64,000 nucleotides of DNA, from positions 1 through 64,000 of the forward strand of contig JAKCDC010000011.1 in assembly GCA_021838635.1 (NCBI GenBank). Reading direction: 5' to 3'. Position 1 is the first letter of the stretch. Each line of letters begins with the position of its first letter. Positions 16,236-26,119 of the stretch are shown piece after piece. A model generated the notes under the pieces. It was given only the letters and a program-made list of their open reading frames with translations. It was not told the DNA's origin and searched no databases. The DNA is from Pseudomonadota bacterium (GTDB lineage Bacteria > Pseudomonadota > Gammaproteobacteria > Steroidobacterales > Steroidobacteraceae). Made by a program: the position numbers and the translations under genes.

Positions 16236-17972
16236 ATGCTGGATGAGTTTGTTACTTTGCCGCGTGTGGCGTACTTTTCGATGGAAATCGCGCTGCGTAA
16301 CGAGATCCCGACCTATGCCGGTGGCCTTGGGGTTCTCGCCGGCGATACGCTGCGCTCGGCCGCCGACCTGTCGCTGCCGCTCGTCGGGGTGACCCTCGTG
16401 AGCCGGGCCGGGTACTTCTGCCAGGAGATCGACGCGGACGGGACGCAGATCGAACGCCCCGCGAGCTGGGATCCCGCCCGCTGGGCCCATCCGCTCGATG
16501 CCAAGGTGGCGGTGCGCATCGAGGATCGTCCGGTGTGGGTGCATGCGTGGCTGTATGTCATCGAGGGTCGCAGCGGCGGCAGCGCGCCGGTGTTGCTGCT
16601 GGATACCGACCTGGCGGAGAACGCCGTGGAGGACCGCCAGATAACCCACGCGCTCTATGGCGGCGACGATGCTTATCGCCTGAAGCAGGAGATGGTGCTC
16701 GGACTCGGCGGCGTGCGCATCCTCAGGGCGCTCGGCTTCGAGATCACCGCGTATCACATGAACGAGGGGCACTCGGCACTGCTCGGCGTGGAATTGCTGC
16801 GCCGCTTCGCCTATCGCGCTGACGATGTTCGTCCCGGCGAGGCGCCGTACGACCTACCCCGAGTGCGGGATCTGTGCCGGTTCACGACCCACACACCCGT
16901 GGAAGCCGGGCATGATCGGTTCCCCTACGAGCTGGTTAAGCGTCTGTTCGCCAGCGGCGTCTACGGGTACAACAACCACAAGGCCCCGCAGCCGCATGAG
17001 CCGGGCGCCGAACATGGACCGATCGATTTCACGACACTGACCGCGCTCGGCGGCAAAGATGAGCTCAACATGACTCAGCTTGCGCTGAACGTCAGCGATT
17101 TCGTCAATGGTGTGGCTAAGCGGCATGCGGAAGTATCGGCGCGCATGTACCCGGGATATGCGGTGCGCGCGATTACCAACGGCGTGCACCCCTATACCTG
17201 GAGCGCACCGAGCTTTCGCGATCTGTACGATCGGTACATCGCCGGTTGGTGTCATGAGCCGGAGCTCCTGGGGCGGGTACACGGGATTCCGGCGGCGCAG
17301 TTGCTCGAGGCTCACGCCAAGGCAAAGTATGCGCTGGTAGAGGCCGTGCAGGCGAAGTGTGGCATCGCGTTCGCTCCGCAGGTGGCCACCCTGGGACTTG
17401 CCCGGCGGATGACGGCGTACAAACGTCCCGCGATGCTGTTCTCGGACTTGGCGCGGCTGAAAGCGATCGCACAGCGTTATCCGCTGCAGATCGTCCTGTC
17501 TGGCAAAGCGCACGCGCGCGATGAGGAAGGCAAGCGTCTGATCGTCCAGCTGCACCAATTCGCACATGAGCTGGCCGGAGCCGTGAGCGTGGCTTATCTG
17601 CCCGACTACGACCTGGACGTGGCGCTACTGATGGTCTCGGGAGTCGACGTGTGGGTCAATACCCCGCTGCCACCGCTCGAGGCCTCCGGCACGAGCGGCA
17701 TGAAGGCGGCCTTCAACGGGGTGCCGAGTCTCTCGGTGCTCGACGGGTGGTGGGTCGAGGGGTGTATCGAGGGGGTTACCGGTTGGGCGATCGAGGACGC
17801 CGCGTCCCTGTATCAGAAGCTCGAGCAGGTGGTGCTGCCGCTCTATTACGACCCGGCCGGCGAGCGCCAGCGGTGGGTGCGCATCATGACCAGTGTGATC
17901 GGCGCGAATGCGGCCTATTTCAACAGCCAGCGCATGATGCGCCGCTACGCCACTGAGGCCTATCTGCGTTGA
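16236..17972 (+). CDS. glgP: Alpha-glucan (glycogen/maltodextrin) phosphorylase
   Basis: About 578 residues, the short GlgP family. It releases glucose-1-phosphate from alpha-1,4-glucans using PLP. Diagnostic parts: VAYFSMEIALRNEIPTYAGGLGVLAGD at the N-terminus, AYHMNEGHSA, THTPVEAGHDRF, ITNGVHPYTW, and PPLEASGTSGMKAAFNGVPS carrying the PLP lysine. The start was moved to ATG 16236 (MLDEFVTLPR). It mobilises stored glucan and feeds sugar to glycolysis, and thus to the PFOR encoded nearby. Confidence 0.95.
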   Translation: MLDEFVTLPRVAYFSMEIALRNEIPTYAGGLGVLAGDTLRSAADLSLPLVGVTLVSRAGYFCQEIDADGTQIERPASWDPARWAHPLDAKVAVRIEDRPVWVHAWLYVIEGRSGGSAPVLLLDTDLAENAVEDRQITHALYGGDDAYRLKQEMVLGLGGVRILRALGFEITAYHMNEGHSALLGVELLRRFAYRADDVRPGEAPYDLPRVRDLCRFTTHTPVEAGHDRFPYELVKRLFASGVYGYNNHKAPQPHEPGAEHGPIDFTTLTALGGKDELNMTQLALNVSDFVNGVAKRHAEVSARMYPGYAVRAITNGVHPYTWSAPSFRDLYDRYIAGWCHEPELLGRVHGIPAAQLLEAHAKAKYALVEAVQAKCGIAFAPQVATLGLARRMTAYKRPAMLFSDLARLKAIAQRYPLQIVLSGKAHARDEEGKRLIVQLHQFAHELAGAVSVAYLPDYDLDVALLMVSGVDVWVNTPLPPLEASGTSGMKAAFNGVPSLSVLDGWWVEGCIEGVTGWAIEDAASLYQKLEQVVLPLYYDPAGERQRWVRIMTSVIGANAAYFNSQRMMRRYATEAYLR

Positions 17973-18110
17973 GCGCCGCCCGGGAGATCTCGCGAACCCG
18001 AGGGAGCATCAGGGACAGTGCGGATGGTGTGCCGTCGATGCCTGTGCAACCCTGCCTTAGTAGCACGGCCGGGATGTCGGCTGAAACCTGCCTCGAGAGG
18101 GTCCGGCGGC

Positions 18111-19085
18111 ATGGGCAAGACGAACTCGATACTGGCCGTGGCGCAACACGCGCCCTCCGATACGGTGTTGTTGGCGAAGGCGGCGGCGCTGGCCCGCTCC
18201 TTCGGGTTCGGTCTGGAGCTGTTCATGTGCGATGCCGAACAGGCTTACGCACTGAAGCATGATTACCAGAAGACGGGGCACGACAAAGCGCTCGCCGAGT
18301 GCATCGGGCGGGCTAAGGCGTATCTCACGGAACAGCGTAAGCTGATCGACCCGGCGGTATCGGCCGTCGGCATCGATGCGGCCTGTGAAAGTCCGCTGTA
18401 CGAGGGCGTGGTGCGCAAGGTGGTGCACAGTCGCGCCGAGTTCGTTATGAAGGCGGCCGGCGGCATCGATCGACGCGGTCACAGCGCATTCGACGAGAAT
18501 GACTGGCAACTGATGCGCACCTGCCCGGCGACACTCGCTCTGGTGCGCCACCGCCATTGGCGCAAACGGCTGCGTATCGCCGCGGCGATCGATGTGTCGG
18601 ATGAGGAAACCGCAGGGCTCGCGACTTCGATTATCAGGATTGCCCGACGGCTTGCGCTGGCGACAGGCGGGGAACTCGAACTTCTGTACGCCGAGCGTAT
18701 GCCCTCCGACAGCGTCGCGAGCCGCACACGGGCCGCACGCTTGCGGGCGCTGGCGCGTCAGGCCGATCTCGATGAGCACCATGCCCACATTCTGCCGGGC
18801 ACGCCTGAGCACGAACTCGCCGCCTTCGCCGCCGGGCGAGACTACGATGTGATGGCGCTTGGAGCGCTGGCGCACCGCAAGCTCGCGGTGGAGCTCGTCG
18901 GCAGCCTCACCTCGACGCTGGTCGAGGCGCTCGAGAGCGACTTCGTACTGATTAAGCCGGATGAGGCTGTGGTGAGCGAGCGGGTACCCCACCGCACGCG
19001 TCAGCACGCCGAGCATGCGCTGCCACCGGCGGCGCGCAGCGCCGCAGTCAATGCCTGGATGGGCCGATCACGCCCGCCGCACTAG
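18111..19085 (+). CDS. Tandem universal stress protein (UspE-like)
   Basis: About 324 residues with two Usp-type halves. The first (1-140, MGKTNSILAVAQHA...) is degenerate: TCPATLALVRHRHW marks its end and the Gly-rich ATP loop is missing. The second (150-300) starts RLRIAAAIDVSD and has the loop ALGALAHRKLAVELVGSLTSTLVEALESDFVLIKP. This two-domain layout is that of UspE. The ATG is preceded by GAGAGGG. It is 138 bp behind glgP on the same strand and ends one base before the convergent uup stop. Confidence 0.82.
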   Translation: MGKTNSILAVAQHAPSDTVLLAKAAALARSFGFGLELFMCDAEQAYALKHDYQKTGHDKALAECIGRAKAYLTEQRKLIDPAVSAVGIDAACESPLYEGVVRKVVHSRAEFVMKAAGGIDRRGHSAFDENDWQLMRTCPATLALVRHRHWRKRLRIAAAIDVSDEETAGLATSIIRIARRLALATGGELELLYAERMPSDSVASRTRAARLRALARQADLDEHHAHILPGTPEHELAAFAAGRDYDVMALGALAHRKLAVELVGSLTSTLVEALESDFVLIKPDEAVVSERVPHRTRQHAEHALPPAARSAAVNAWMGRSRPPH

Positions 19086-20930
19086 TCAGCTCGTGCCGCG
19101 GCGCGCTTCCAGTTCTTCCCAGCGCGCGTAGCAACGTTCGAGTTCTGCGCTGAGTTCATTCAGGCGCTCGCCGTCGGCGCGGATGCGCTCATGACCGCCG
19201 TCACGGTAGTCCGGTTGGCTTAAGCGCGCGCCGATCTCGCTCTGCTCGCGCTCGAGTGCTTCGATCTGTCCGGGCAGTGCCGCTAATTCGCGGCCCTCCA
19301 TGTAGCCGAGACGCACCGCGCGGGCGGCGCGCTTGGTCGGCGGCGCTGCCGTCTCTGCGAGCGCCGGGCTCTCGGCCCGTGGCTGCGGCGTGCGCGTCTG
19401 TGGCCGCTGGCGCAGCCAGTCGGTATAACCGCCCACGTAGGCACGCCATTCGCCACCGCCTTCCGCGGCGATGGTCTGCGTGACGACGTTGTCGAGGAAG
19501 CGTCGGTCGTGGCTCACCAGCAGTAGCGTGCCGGTGTAGTCCTGCAGGCGCTGCTCGAGCAGCTCCAGCGAATCGATGTCCAGGTCGTTGGTCGGTTCAT
19601 CGAGCACCAGCAGATTCGCCGGTCTGGCGAACAGACGTGCCAGGAACAGCCGATTGCGCTCACCGCCGGAGAGCATTCGCACCGGAGACTTGGCGCGATG
19701 CGGCGGGAAGAGGAAATCCCCGAGATAGGTCATGATGTGCTTGCGCTCGGTGCCGATGGTGATCCACTCCGAGCCGGGGCTGATCGCTTCGGCCAGCGTG
19801 GCCTCAGGGTCGAGCTGTTCGCGCATCTGATCGAAATAGGCCACCTGCAGGTGGGTACCGAGTCGCACACTACCGTGCTCGGGCGTGAGTTGGCCCAGAA
19901 TGATGCGCAACAGCGTCGACTTGCCAGCGCCGTTCGGGCCGATGAGGCCGACCCGGTCGCCGCGCATGATGCGCGTGGAGAACTCTTGGATCAGGATGCG
20001 TGCGCCGAAGCTCTGGCGCACGTCAGTGAGTTCCGCGACCAGCCGCCCGGAGCGCTCACCGGCATCGAGCGCGAGCTTGATGTTGCCGAGCCGGTCGCGT
20101 CGATCGAGGCGTTCTTGGCGCAAGCGCTCCAGGCGTCGCACCCGACCTTCGTTGCGCGTGCGGCGGGCCTCGACGCCCTTGCGGATCCAGACTTCCTCCT
20201 GGGCCCAGAACTTCTCGAAGCGGCGCCGCGCCAGGTCCTCGGCGAGCTTCTCGTCGTCCCGCCGGCTCTCGTACGCGGCGAAGTTGCCGGGGTAGGAGCG
20301 GATCACGCCGCGGTCCAGCTCGATGATGCGCGAGGCAATGGCGTCGAGGAACGCTCGATCGTGCGTCACGATGATCGCGGCCGGGACTCTCTGCGTGAAC
20401 GCCTCGAGCGTGGCGATACCCTCGATGTCGAGGTGGTTGGTCGGTTCATCGAGCAGCAGCAGATCGGGCGAGGAGGCGAACGCGAGGGCGAGCGCGGCGC
20501 GTTTGCGCTCTCCGCCGGAGAGCTGATGCGAGTCGCGGGCATCGTCGAGGCCGAAGCGCTGCAGGAATTCCGCCAGGCGCGAGAGCAGCTGCCAGCGCTC
20601 GCGATCCGCCCCGTGCAGCTCTTCGGCCGAGCAGGCCGTGGCGTGCGTGAGGGTGCGTGCTCGCTCCATCAGGCTCTCGCTCACGGTCGCGCTCGGCGCC
20701 ATCAGCGGCTCCTGTTCGACGTAGGCGATGCGCAGGCCCGAGCGGCGCTGCACCTCCCCGTCATCGAGCGCAGTGAGTCCGGCGATGACCTTCAGTACCG
20801 TGGATTTGCCGGTGCCGTTGCGGCCGATGAAGCCGAGTCGTTCGCCGTCTTGTACCGCCAGGGCCGCGCCATCGAGCAGGGCGTGCTCGCCAAAGGCGAG
20901 CTGCGCATCGCGAAGTGTGATTAGGGACAT
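19086..20930 (-). CDS. uup: ABC-F family ATPase Uup
   Basis: 614 residues with two ABC cassettes and no membrane segment. Walker A sites GRNGTGKST and GPNGAGKST, signatures LSGGERKRAALA and LSGGERNRLFLA, and Walker B sites LLLLDEPTNHLD and LLVLDEPTNDLD are all present. A C-terminal coiled coil (IEALEREQSEIGARL... ELERCYARWEELEARR) distinguishes Uup from EttA and is known to bind DNA or ribosome. Uup-type proteins affect ribosome function and transposon excision. Confidence 0.95.
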   Translation of the reverse strand: MSLITLRDAQLAFGEHALLDGAALAVQDGERLGFIGRNGTGKSTVLKVIAGLTALDDGEVQRRSGLRIAYVEQEPLMAPSATVSESLMERARTLTHATACSAEELHGADRERWQLLSRLAEFLQRFGLDDARDSHQLSGGERKRAALALAFASSPDLLLLDEPTNHLDIEGIATLEAFTQRVPAAIIVTHDRAFLDAIASRIIELDRGVIRSYPGNFAAYESRRDDEKLAEDLARRRFEKFWAQEEVWIRKGVEARRTRNEGRVRRLERLRQERLDRRDRLGNIKLALDAGERSGRLVAELTDVRQSFGARILIQEFSTRIMRGDRVGLIGPNGAGKSTLLRIILGQLTPEHGSVRLGTHLQVAYFDQMREQLDPEATLAEAISPGSEWITIGTERKHIMTYLGDFLFPPHRAKSPVRMLSGGERNRLFLARLFARPANLLVLDEPTNDLDIDSLELLEQRLQDYTGTLLLVSHDRRFLDNVVTQTIAAEGGGEWRAYVGGYTDWLRQRPQTRTPQPRAESPALAETAAPPTKRAARAVRLGYMEGRELAALPGQIEALEREQSEIGARLSQPDYRDGGHERIRADGERLNELSAELERCYARWEELEARRGTS

Positions 20931-21171
20931 CTCATGCCATGGAAATCATGGACTGGCGGTCGGCCGACCGGTATAGTCCGTCCCGCAAGACTATACAGGC
21001 GCCAAGCGGTCTGCGCCTGCCTCGCTCGCGGTCAAGCCAATCCGGCTTCGCTTCGATTTCCCATAACCACCCCCTCGCTCCGACCGCCACGGCCACCGAA
21101 ATGGCTGATCCGCCGGCACTGCCGATGCGGACGCCCGGCCGTTTGCGCGAGCTTGAATGACAGAGGTATTC

Positions 21172-22653
21172 ATGTCGTTTTCCGATCTCGGGCTACTGCC
21201 CGAGCTGCTGCGCGCCGTGCAAGAAAAAGGCTATTCGGCGCCGACTCCCATCCAGGCGGGTACCATTCCCGCGATTCTCGCCGGCCGCGACGTGCTCGCC
21301 GGTGCCCAGACCGGTACCGGCAAGACGGCGGCATTCGTGCTGCCGATCCTGCAGCGTTTGACGCAGGATGCGGCCCACGGGACGCATCCGGCCCCGCGAG
21401 CGCTGGTGCTGACCCCGACCCGCGAGCTCGCGGCGCAGATCGCCGACAACGCCACCGGTTACGGGCACTATCTGAAGGTGCGCTCGGCGGTGGTCTTCGG
21501 TGGCGTGGGCATCAATCCCCAGATCGATCAGCTGCGCCGCGGCTGCGATCTGTTGATCGCCACACCGGGCCGGCTGCTCGATCTGAGCGAGCAGGGTGCG
21601 CTGAACCTCAGCCGCATCTCGTGCTTCGTGCTCGATGAGGCCGACCGCATGCTCGACATGGGCTTCATCCCCGCCATCCGGCGCGTGCTGAAGCTGCTGC
21701 CGGCGCAACGTCAGAACCTGATGTTCTCGGCGACATACTCCGAGGACATCCGCTCCCTGGCGCAGCGGTTCCTGCACAATCCGGTCAACGTCGAGGTGAC
21801 GAGCCGCAATTCGACGGCCGAACGCGTGACGCAGTCGCTCTACCGCGTGCCGAAGGAGAGCAAGCGTCACCTGCTCGCGCATCTGATCAATGAGGGCAAT
21901 TGGCAGCAGGTGCTGGTGTTCACGCGCACCAAGCACGGTGCGAACCGGCTCGCCAAGCAGCTCGAGAGCGCCGGCATCAACTCAGCGGCGATCCACGGCA
22001 ACAAGAGCCAGGCCGCGCGCGTGCGCGCACTGGCGGACTTCAAGGGCCTGCGCGTCACGGCGCTGGTCGCCACCGAAGTCGCCGCCCGTGGGCTCGACAT
22101 CAAGGAATTGCCGCACGTGGTCAACTACGAGCTGCCGAACGTGCCGGAGGACTACGTGCACCGGATCGGCCGCACGGCGCGCGCCGGAGCGAGCGGCGCG
22201 GCCGTATCGCTGGTGTCGCCGGACGAGGAGCCGCTGCTGCGCGACATCGAGCGGCTCCTGAAGAGCCCGATTCAGGCCACTGCGCTGCCGCAGTTTCCGA
22301 TTCTCAACATGCCCGCGGAACCCGATCGGGGACCGCCGCGCGAGATGCATCGGGATCGGGCCGCCGGCAATGGCGGAAACGGCAACCGCGGCGGCCGCAG
22401 CGGACCGCGTCGCCCGCAACAGGGGCAGCGCCCGCAACAGGGGCAGGGACGCGCGCCGAGCGGTGCGGTGCGCACCGGAGCGGCGCAGGATGGACAGCGT
22501 CACTCTGCGCATCGTCACGGTGAGTCGCAAGGCTCGCGACCGGCCGGTGCGCCCCGTGGCGACGGTGGCCGGGGTTTCGGCGGTGAACGTCGCGGCCCGC
22601 GTACGCAGGGTGCCGGCGGCGGTCGTGCCGATAGTGGCTGGCGCCGTGCCTGA
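21172..22653 (+). CDS. rhlE: DEAD-box RNA helicase, RhlE type
   Basis: About 493 residues. All helicase motifs are intact: Q motif (SAPTPIQ), GAQTGTGKT (Walker A), [22 protein letters not shown], and [10 protein letters not shown] in domain 2. The C-terminal ~120 residues are a disordered Gly/Arg/Gln tail with two copies of RPQQGQ, as expected for RNA-binding RhlE tails. ATG 21172 (MSFSDLGLL) follows AGAGGT; an ATG 15 bp earlier is less likely. The upstream 240 bp hold no gene. Confidence 0.95.
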   Translation: MSFSDLGLLPELLRAVQEKGYSAPTPIQAGTIPAILAGRDVLAGAQTGTGKTAAFVLPILQRLTQDAAHGTHPAPRALVLTPTRELAAQIADNATGYGHYLKVRSAVVFGGVGINPQIDQLRRGCDLLIATPGRLLDLSEQGALNLSRISCFVLDEADRMLDMGFIPAIRRVLKLLPAQRQNLMFSATYSEDIRSLAQRFLHNPVNVEVTSRNSTAERVTQSLYRVPKESKRHLLAHLINEGNWQQVLVFTRTKHGANRLAKQLESAGINSAAIHGNKSQAARVRALADFKGLRVTALVATEVAARGLDIKELPHVVNYELPNVPEDYVHRIGRTARAGASGAAVSLVSPDEEPLLRDIERLLKSPIQATALPQFPILNMPAEPDRGPPREMHRDRAAGNGGNGNRGGRSGPRRPQQGQRPQQGQGRAPSGAVRTGAAQDGQRHSAHRHGESQGSRPAGAPRGDGGRGFGGERRGPRTQGAGGGRADSGWRRA

Positions 22654-22665
22654 GTAAGCCGGCAG

Positions 22666-22703
22666 CATGCCGCGGACCGGCGCTCGGGCCGGCCCGCGGC
22701 ATG
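22666..22703. terminator. GC-rich hairpin between convergent rhlE and hsp20
   Basis: CATGCCGCGG pairs with CCGCGGCATG around an inner partly paired loop. No T-run follows on either strand, so it is a pause or stabilising hairpin rather than a classic terminator. Confidence 0.45.
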
Positions 22704-22775
22704 TGGCCGATTGGGCCTTATGGGCGTGGCCTGCGCCGTGGTGCGTTGCCAGACTCTGCGCAGGGCGCCAGTTAC

Positions 22776-23216
22776 CTACTGAATCGAAATTTCCTTGGGC
22801 TTTTTCTGTTCGGCCTTCGGAATGTGCACGCTCAGTACGCCATCCTTGCTGTCGCAACGGATGGCGTCCGGCGTGATGTTATCGGGCAGCGAGAATGAGC
22901 GAGTGAAGGTGCCGTAGGAGTTCTCTACGCGGTGAAACTTCTCGGTGGTCTGCTCCTTGTGCTGCTTGCGCTCGCCCTGGATGGTGAGTACCCCGTCGGT
23001 GAGGGTGACCTTCACCTCTTCCTTCTTCAGGCCCGGCAGGTCAGCGCGCACCAGATACTCCTTGTCGGTCTCGCTGATGTCCGCCGAAGGCGACCACTCG
23101 AATGTGACCCCGCCGTCGTCCTCCAGGGACAGGCGCGGTCCGCGCGGCACGCGCGGCATCATGCGATTGAACAGGTTCTCGACGTCCGCGAACGGATCCC
23201 AGCGAATCAGGCTCAT
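22776..23216 (-). CDS. Hsp20/alpha-crystallin small heat-shock protein
   Basis: 146 residues starting MSLIRWDPFADVENLFNRMM. The alpha-crystallin domain has the family segments ADISETDKEYLVRADLPG, GVLTIQGERK, RSFSLPDNI and DGVLSVHIPK, and a C-terminal IxI-type tail (EISIQ). AGGAGAG precedes the ATG at 23216. It is a holdase chaperone for unfolding proteins. Confidence 0.96.
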   Translation of the reverse strand: MSLIRWDPFADVENLFNRMMPRVPRGPRLSLEDDGGVTFEWSPSADISETDKEYLVRADLPGLKKEEVKVTLTDGVLTIQGERKQHKEQTTEKFHRVENSYGTFTRSFSLPDNITPDAIRCDSKDGVLSVHIPKAEQKKPKEISIQ

Positions 23217-23822
23217 GGCGACTCTCCTGTGGCTGAAATAACGGTGTCCCGAAGCGGGACGCCGCAATGGTTGTGGAGTCCGGGCAATCGCGTTATTCGG
23301 TCATTTACGTATCATCGTGGGTGTGCGCCGCCATCGCTCTAGATCGCGCCTGTGGCACCGACGAAGTTCATTCCGGGTCCGGGGCTTCCGAATGGCCTGC
23401 GCCGGCACCGGTTGAGCGCAAGCAGGGCCATGCACGTCGTCGTCCCGGAGGGTGCGCGGTGTTGCGGCGAGGAGTTCGGTTTCGACGTATTCGGCGACCG
23501 AAGCCAGACGACGGTACCGGCGGCGAATGCATCGGACGGGTGCTGCACGGCGCGACCGCCGATGGCGGCCAATCGACCCGAGCGCGGGGCGAGGAGAGAG
23601 CTCCCGCGCCATGGCCTGCGTAGATCGATTCGCCCGACGCTTCGGTTGGCAGTAGACTGTTGCTGTTGCGGGGGATGCGTCCGCCATGACTTGTTGTTGT
23701 GAAGCAGGCGTTGCGGTCGCATAAAACGCCAAAAAAATCAGACGCTGCAGATTGTTCGGCAAAATGTCTCAAATCACTCGCTTTACGATGAATTTGATTT
23801 CCTCGAAGGAGTGCCGCACCCC
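23217..23822. other. 600-bp gap without supported gene
   Basis: Overlapping ORFs run on both strands, but none has a ribosome site, family motif or normal composition. The hsp20 promoter should lie at the left end. The right end (23760-23822) is AT-rich and carries the AAGGAG site of the LysE-type gene. Confidence 0.5.
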
Positions 23823-24452
23823 ATGACCATTCACAGCTATTGGATTTTTGTCTCTGCCAGTGTCGCGCTGGCGTTGATTCCGGGACCCGACATGGCATTC
23901 ATGCTCTCTCGCTGCGTCGCGCAGGGACGCCGAGCAGGTGTTCTCGCCGCGCTGGGGTTCAACACCAGCAGTTACGTCTTTCTGGCCGCCGCCGTGCTGG
24001 GCCTCTCCGCCGTGCTGGAGACATCAACGGCGGCCTTCGATGTCATCAAGTGGATCGGAGCGGCCTATCTGGTGTACCTCGGAGTCGCGGCACTGCTGAA
24101 AAAGCCGAATGCACCGGCTGTTGGCAGTGGCGCGGGAAAGAGCCGATCGGGTATTGCGGTGTTCTGGCAGGCGTTCATCACGGATATCTTGAATCCCAAA
24201 GTGATCCTGTTCTATTTTGCGTTTCTGCCTCAATTCGTCGATCCGAAAGCGGGGCATCCGACACTGCAATTGCTGTTGCTTGGGGTCACCGTCAACATGG
24301 TGTGTCTGACGATCAATCTGATATTGATTGCCTTCTCAGCCAGACTGACCGAGTCGTTGCGGCGAAGTCGATCGATCTCGAAGTGGTTGCAGCGCGGGAT
24401 GGGTGCGATGCTCATTGGGATCGGCGTGCGACTGGCCGTGCAAAAATCCTGA
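23823..24452 (+). CDS. LysE/RhtB-family amino-acid exporter
   Basis: 209 residues with about six membrane helices. The N-terminus SVALALIPGPDMAFMLSRCV carries the family's PGP motif, followed by GRRAGVLAALGFNTSSYV. FITDILNPKVILFYFAFLPQFVDP is the second hallmark. AAGGAG ends 11 bp before the ATG. The family exports amino acids or related small metabolites; the substrate cannot be read from sequence. Confidence 0.92.
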   Translation: MTIHSYWIFVSASVALALIPGPDMAFMLSRCVAQGRRAGVLAALGFNTSSYVFLAAAVLGLSAVLETSTAAFDVIKWIGAAYLVYLGVAALLKKPNAPAVGSGAGKSRSGIAVFWQAFITDILNPKVILFYFAFLPQFVDPKAGHPTLQLLLLGVTVNMVCLTINLILIAFSARLTESLRRSRSISKWLQRGMGAMLIGIGVRLAVQKS

Positions 24453-25104
24453 GAGCACTTCGGGATGTCGGTCAGAAATACCGGAACGGATGGCGTTACG
24501 CGGCTCGCCAGTCGGGCGCTGTTCGATGGACCGGTCGGGGGCGGTCAGGCGTACTTCGCCCTCGATGACATCGTTAGCCCGGTAGGAACCCTGGCCACTT
24601 CTGGCCGGGGCGCTTCTGCGGGCAGCGTGGAGAGATGCTCCGAGCCACGGTAGTGACCGGAAGGCCGGATGCGGTAACGCTGAGTCCTGATGAGGTGCAG
24701 ATCCGGGCGTTGCGAGCGAAGCTGCGGCGCGCAACGTGAGCAGTGCGGGCGGTAAAGCTTCGGGTTCGACTTCGAGGGTCTGACCGGGTCGGACGCTCGC
24801 CATCCCCAAGATACCGCGCATGGTGGCACCCTCCGAACTCGAGGTGCTGCGGCAGGATCTGCAGGCGGGGCTGGATGTGCTCAGGACGCGCCGTCGCCCA
24901 TTGCAGGGAGATTCACCCTGGCATTGATCTCCCGGAAGATCCAGTCACGACTGAGATCACGGTCACGCGGCCGTTGGCAACTGGGCGTGTCCGGACCATC
25001 TCTCCCGCCGGGGGTGTGGACGTACGGGACTGCGTCCGGGGTGCTCAGATCTGCGCTGATAGCGGATCTGCCGTGCCCGAAACGATTCTAAGTGCTTGAT
25101 TTAA
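24453..25104. other. 650-bp gap up to the left att site, no supported gene
   Basis: Short ORFs exist on both strands without recognisable domains. The stretch may be decayed mobile DNA, but nothing in it can be assigned. Its last 16 bases (25088-25103, CTAAGTGCTTGATTTA) resemble 31552-31567 inside the element at 14 of 16 positions. Confidence 0.45.
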
Positions 25105-25127
25105 TGGTGCCGGGAATAGGAATCGAA
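25105..25127. repeat. Left att site (copy of the tRNA-Thr 3' end)
   Basis: TGGTGCCGGGAATAGGA is identical to the last 17 bases of the tRNA gene (on its complementary strand) and is followed by one mismatch and TCGAA. This is the duplicate end expected after integration into a tRNA. Confidence 0.92.
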
Positions 25128-25138
25128 GGTGAATCGAA

Positions 25139-25160
25139 AAAGCCTATCTCTATAGGCTTT
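25139..25160 (-). terminator. Terminator at the end of the element's operon
   Basis: AAAGCCTAT-CTCT-ATAGGCTTT is a perfect 9-bp stem. On the minus strand it is followed by a T-run (25136-25140). It would stop the element's leftward transcription just inside the left att site. Confidence 0.7.
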
Positions 25161-25415
25161 GCGTGATTCCACACAACCTAACTGCCCCCATTTATGCCCC
25201 CAATCGTGCACAGGTTCGCCGGGTCCAGGCAGCGCGGTTTTTCGCCGCACTATGCCGCGCCCGCCGGGGTGAGCTTGTGCCGAGCTTCCCCGATCGAGCG
25301 CCGATCAGGGGGGCATGCCGCCGTGCATCCTCGGTGCGGGAGCGGTCGGCAGGCAGCGGCGGGCGGCACGCAAACTCAACGCACGCACGCGCGCAAAGGC
25401 CGATGGCCGGAACAA
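25161..25415. other. Non-coding left end of the element
   Basis: Apart from the arm-type repeat at 25183-25202, no gene or motif is seen between the terminator and the stop of the HGGxxTGPKTPEGR protein. Confidence 0.5.
25183..25202. repeat. Left pair of putative integrase arm-type sites
   Basis: TGCCCCCA occurs twice with 12-bp phasing. The 20-bp unit matches 18 of 20 bases of the pair at 31480-31499 near the other end, in the same orientation. Direct repeats inside both ends of a tRNA-integrated element are what arm-binding sites of tyrosine integrases look like. Confidence 0.65.
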
Positions 25416-25907
25416 TTAGGTACTTCGCGGCACCGCTCGCCTTGTCGCCAGCACCTCGCGTGCCCGGATCAGGTTCGCCGCGCTCCGCGCTCGGCCCTCG
25501 GGTGTCTTGGGTCCGGTCGACAGTCCGCCATGCCGGACGCATCGCCCGTTCGGCAGCGCCAGTGCTCGGCACGGTCGACCGGTGACACAGCGTGCATTGC
25601 ACAGGCGCTCATCGTCACCACGGTAGTCAGCCGGTACGCCTCTCCGGGTCGCGCCGGGTCCCGGTGGCAGCTCATCGCCCTTGAGCGGGCCGGCGTACAA
25701 GCCACGACGGCGCAGCTCGCGCAGGGCGGTGCGCGTCTCATCGTCGTGCCCGTCCTGAACCACGACGCGCCGCCAGCGCAGCTTGTACCGCTCGGCAGCG
25801 CCATCGCATTCCTCGGGACCGACTTCGCGCAGTTCCACCAGGACGCCAGGGTGGGCGGCCAGCGGTCGCGGCGGTGACTTGGGCGGCAAGATTCGCTTGC
25901 GGCTCAT
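25416..25907 (-). CDS. Element protein with HGG-STGPKTPEGR motif
   Basis: 163 residues. The C-terminal half holds CNARCVTGRPCRALALPNGR, then CVRHGGLSTGPKTPEGRARS. This Cys/His plus HGGxSTGPKT signature is common in phage and island proteins of unknown role. The N-terminus (MSRKRILPPKSPPRPL) is basic and the middle acidic. The start overlaps the previous stop by ATGA, so it is translated in the element operon. Confidence 0.7.
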   Translation of the reverse strand: MSRKRILPPKSPPRPLAAHPGVLVELREVGPEECDGAAERYKLRWRRVVVQDGHDDETRTALRELRRRGLYAGPLKGDELPPGPGATRRGVPADYRGDDERLCNARCVTGRPCRALALPNGRCVRHGGLSTGPKTPEGRARSAANLIRAREVLATRRAVPRST

Positions 25908-26119
25908 CGCGAAGCCTTCTCAAGGAAGGCGGCCAGCAGTGCACGTGCTCGAGCCAGCGCATCGCCGGCGGCCTCGGGCCAGCATTGGCGCAGGTCCGCC
26001 TCGGCCCGCTCGATCAGCTCCAACGCCTCGGTGACGGGTTGCAGCCGCTCGGCCAGCTTGCGGTTCACCTCGGTGTTGATGACTTTCCAGGCTTGTAGAC
26101 GGTACGGGACGGTGCTCAT
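25904..26119 (-). CDS. Small hypothetical element protein
   Basis: 71 residues, mostly helical (WKVINTEVNRKLAERLQPV, ELIERAEADLRQCWPEAAG, ALARARALLAAFLEKA). It overlaps its neighbours by ATGA at both ends, which is the main support that it is real. No family recognised. Confidence 0.65.
   Translation of the reverse strand: MSTVPYRLQAWKVINTEVNRKLAERLQPVTEALELIERAEADLRQCWPEAAGDALARARALLAAFLEKASR

Noticed and set aside
23301..23762. Several overlapping ORFs between hsp20 and the LysE-type gene
   Set aside because: No ribosome site, no family motif, and three mutually exclusive ORFs of similar poor composition.
24336..24821. Minus-strand ORF overlapping the LysE-type gene end
   Set aside because: Partly antisense to a solid gene; low-complexity composition; no recognisable transposase motifs although remnants were looked for.
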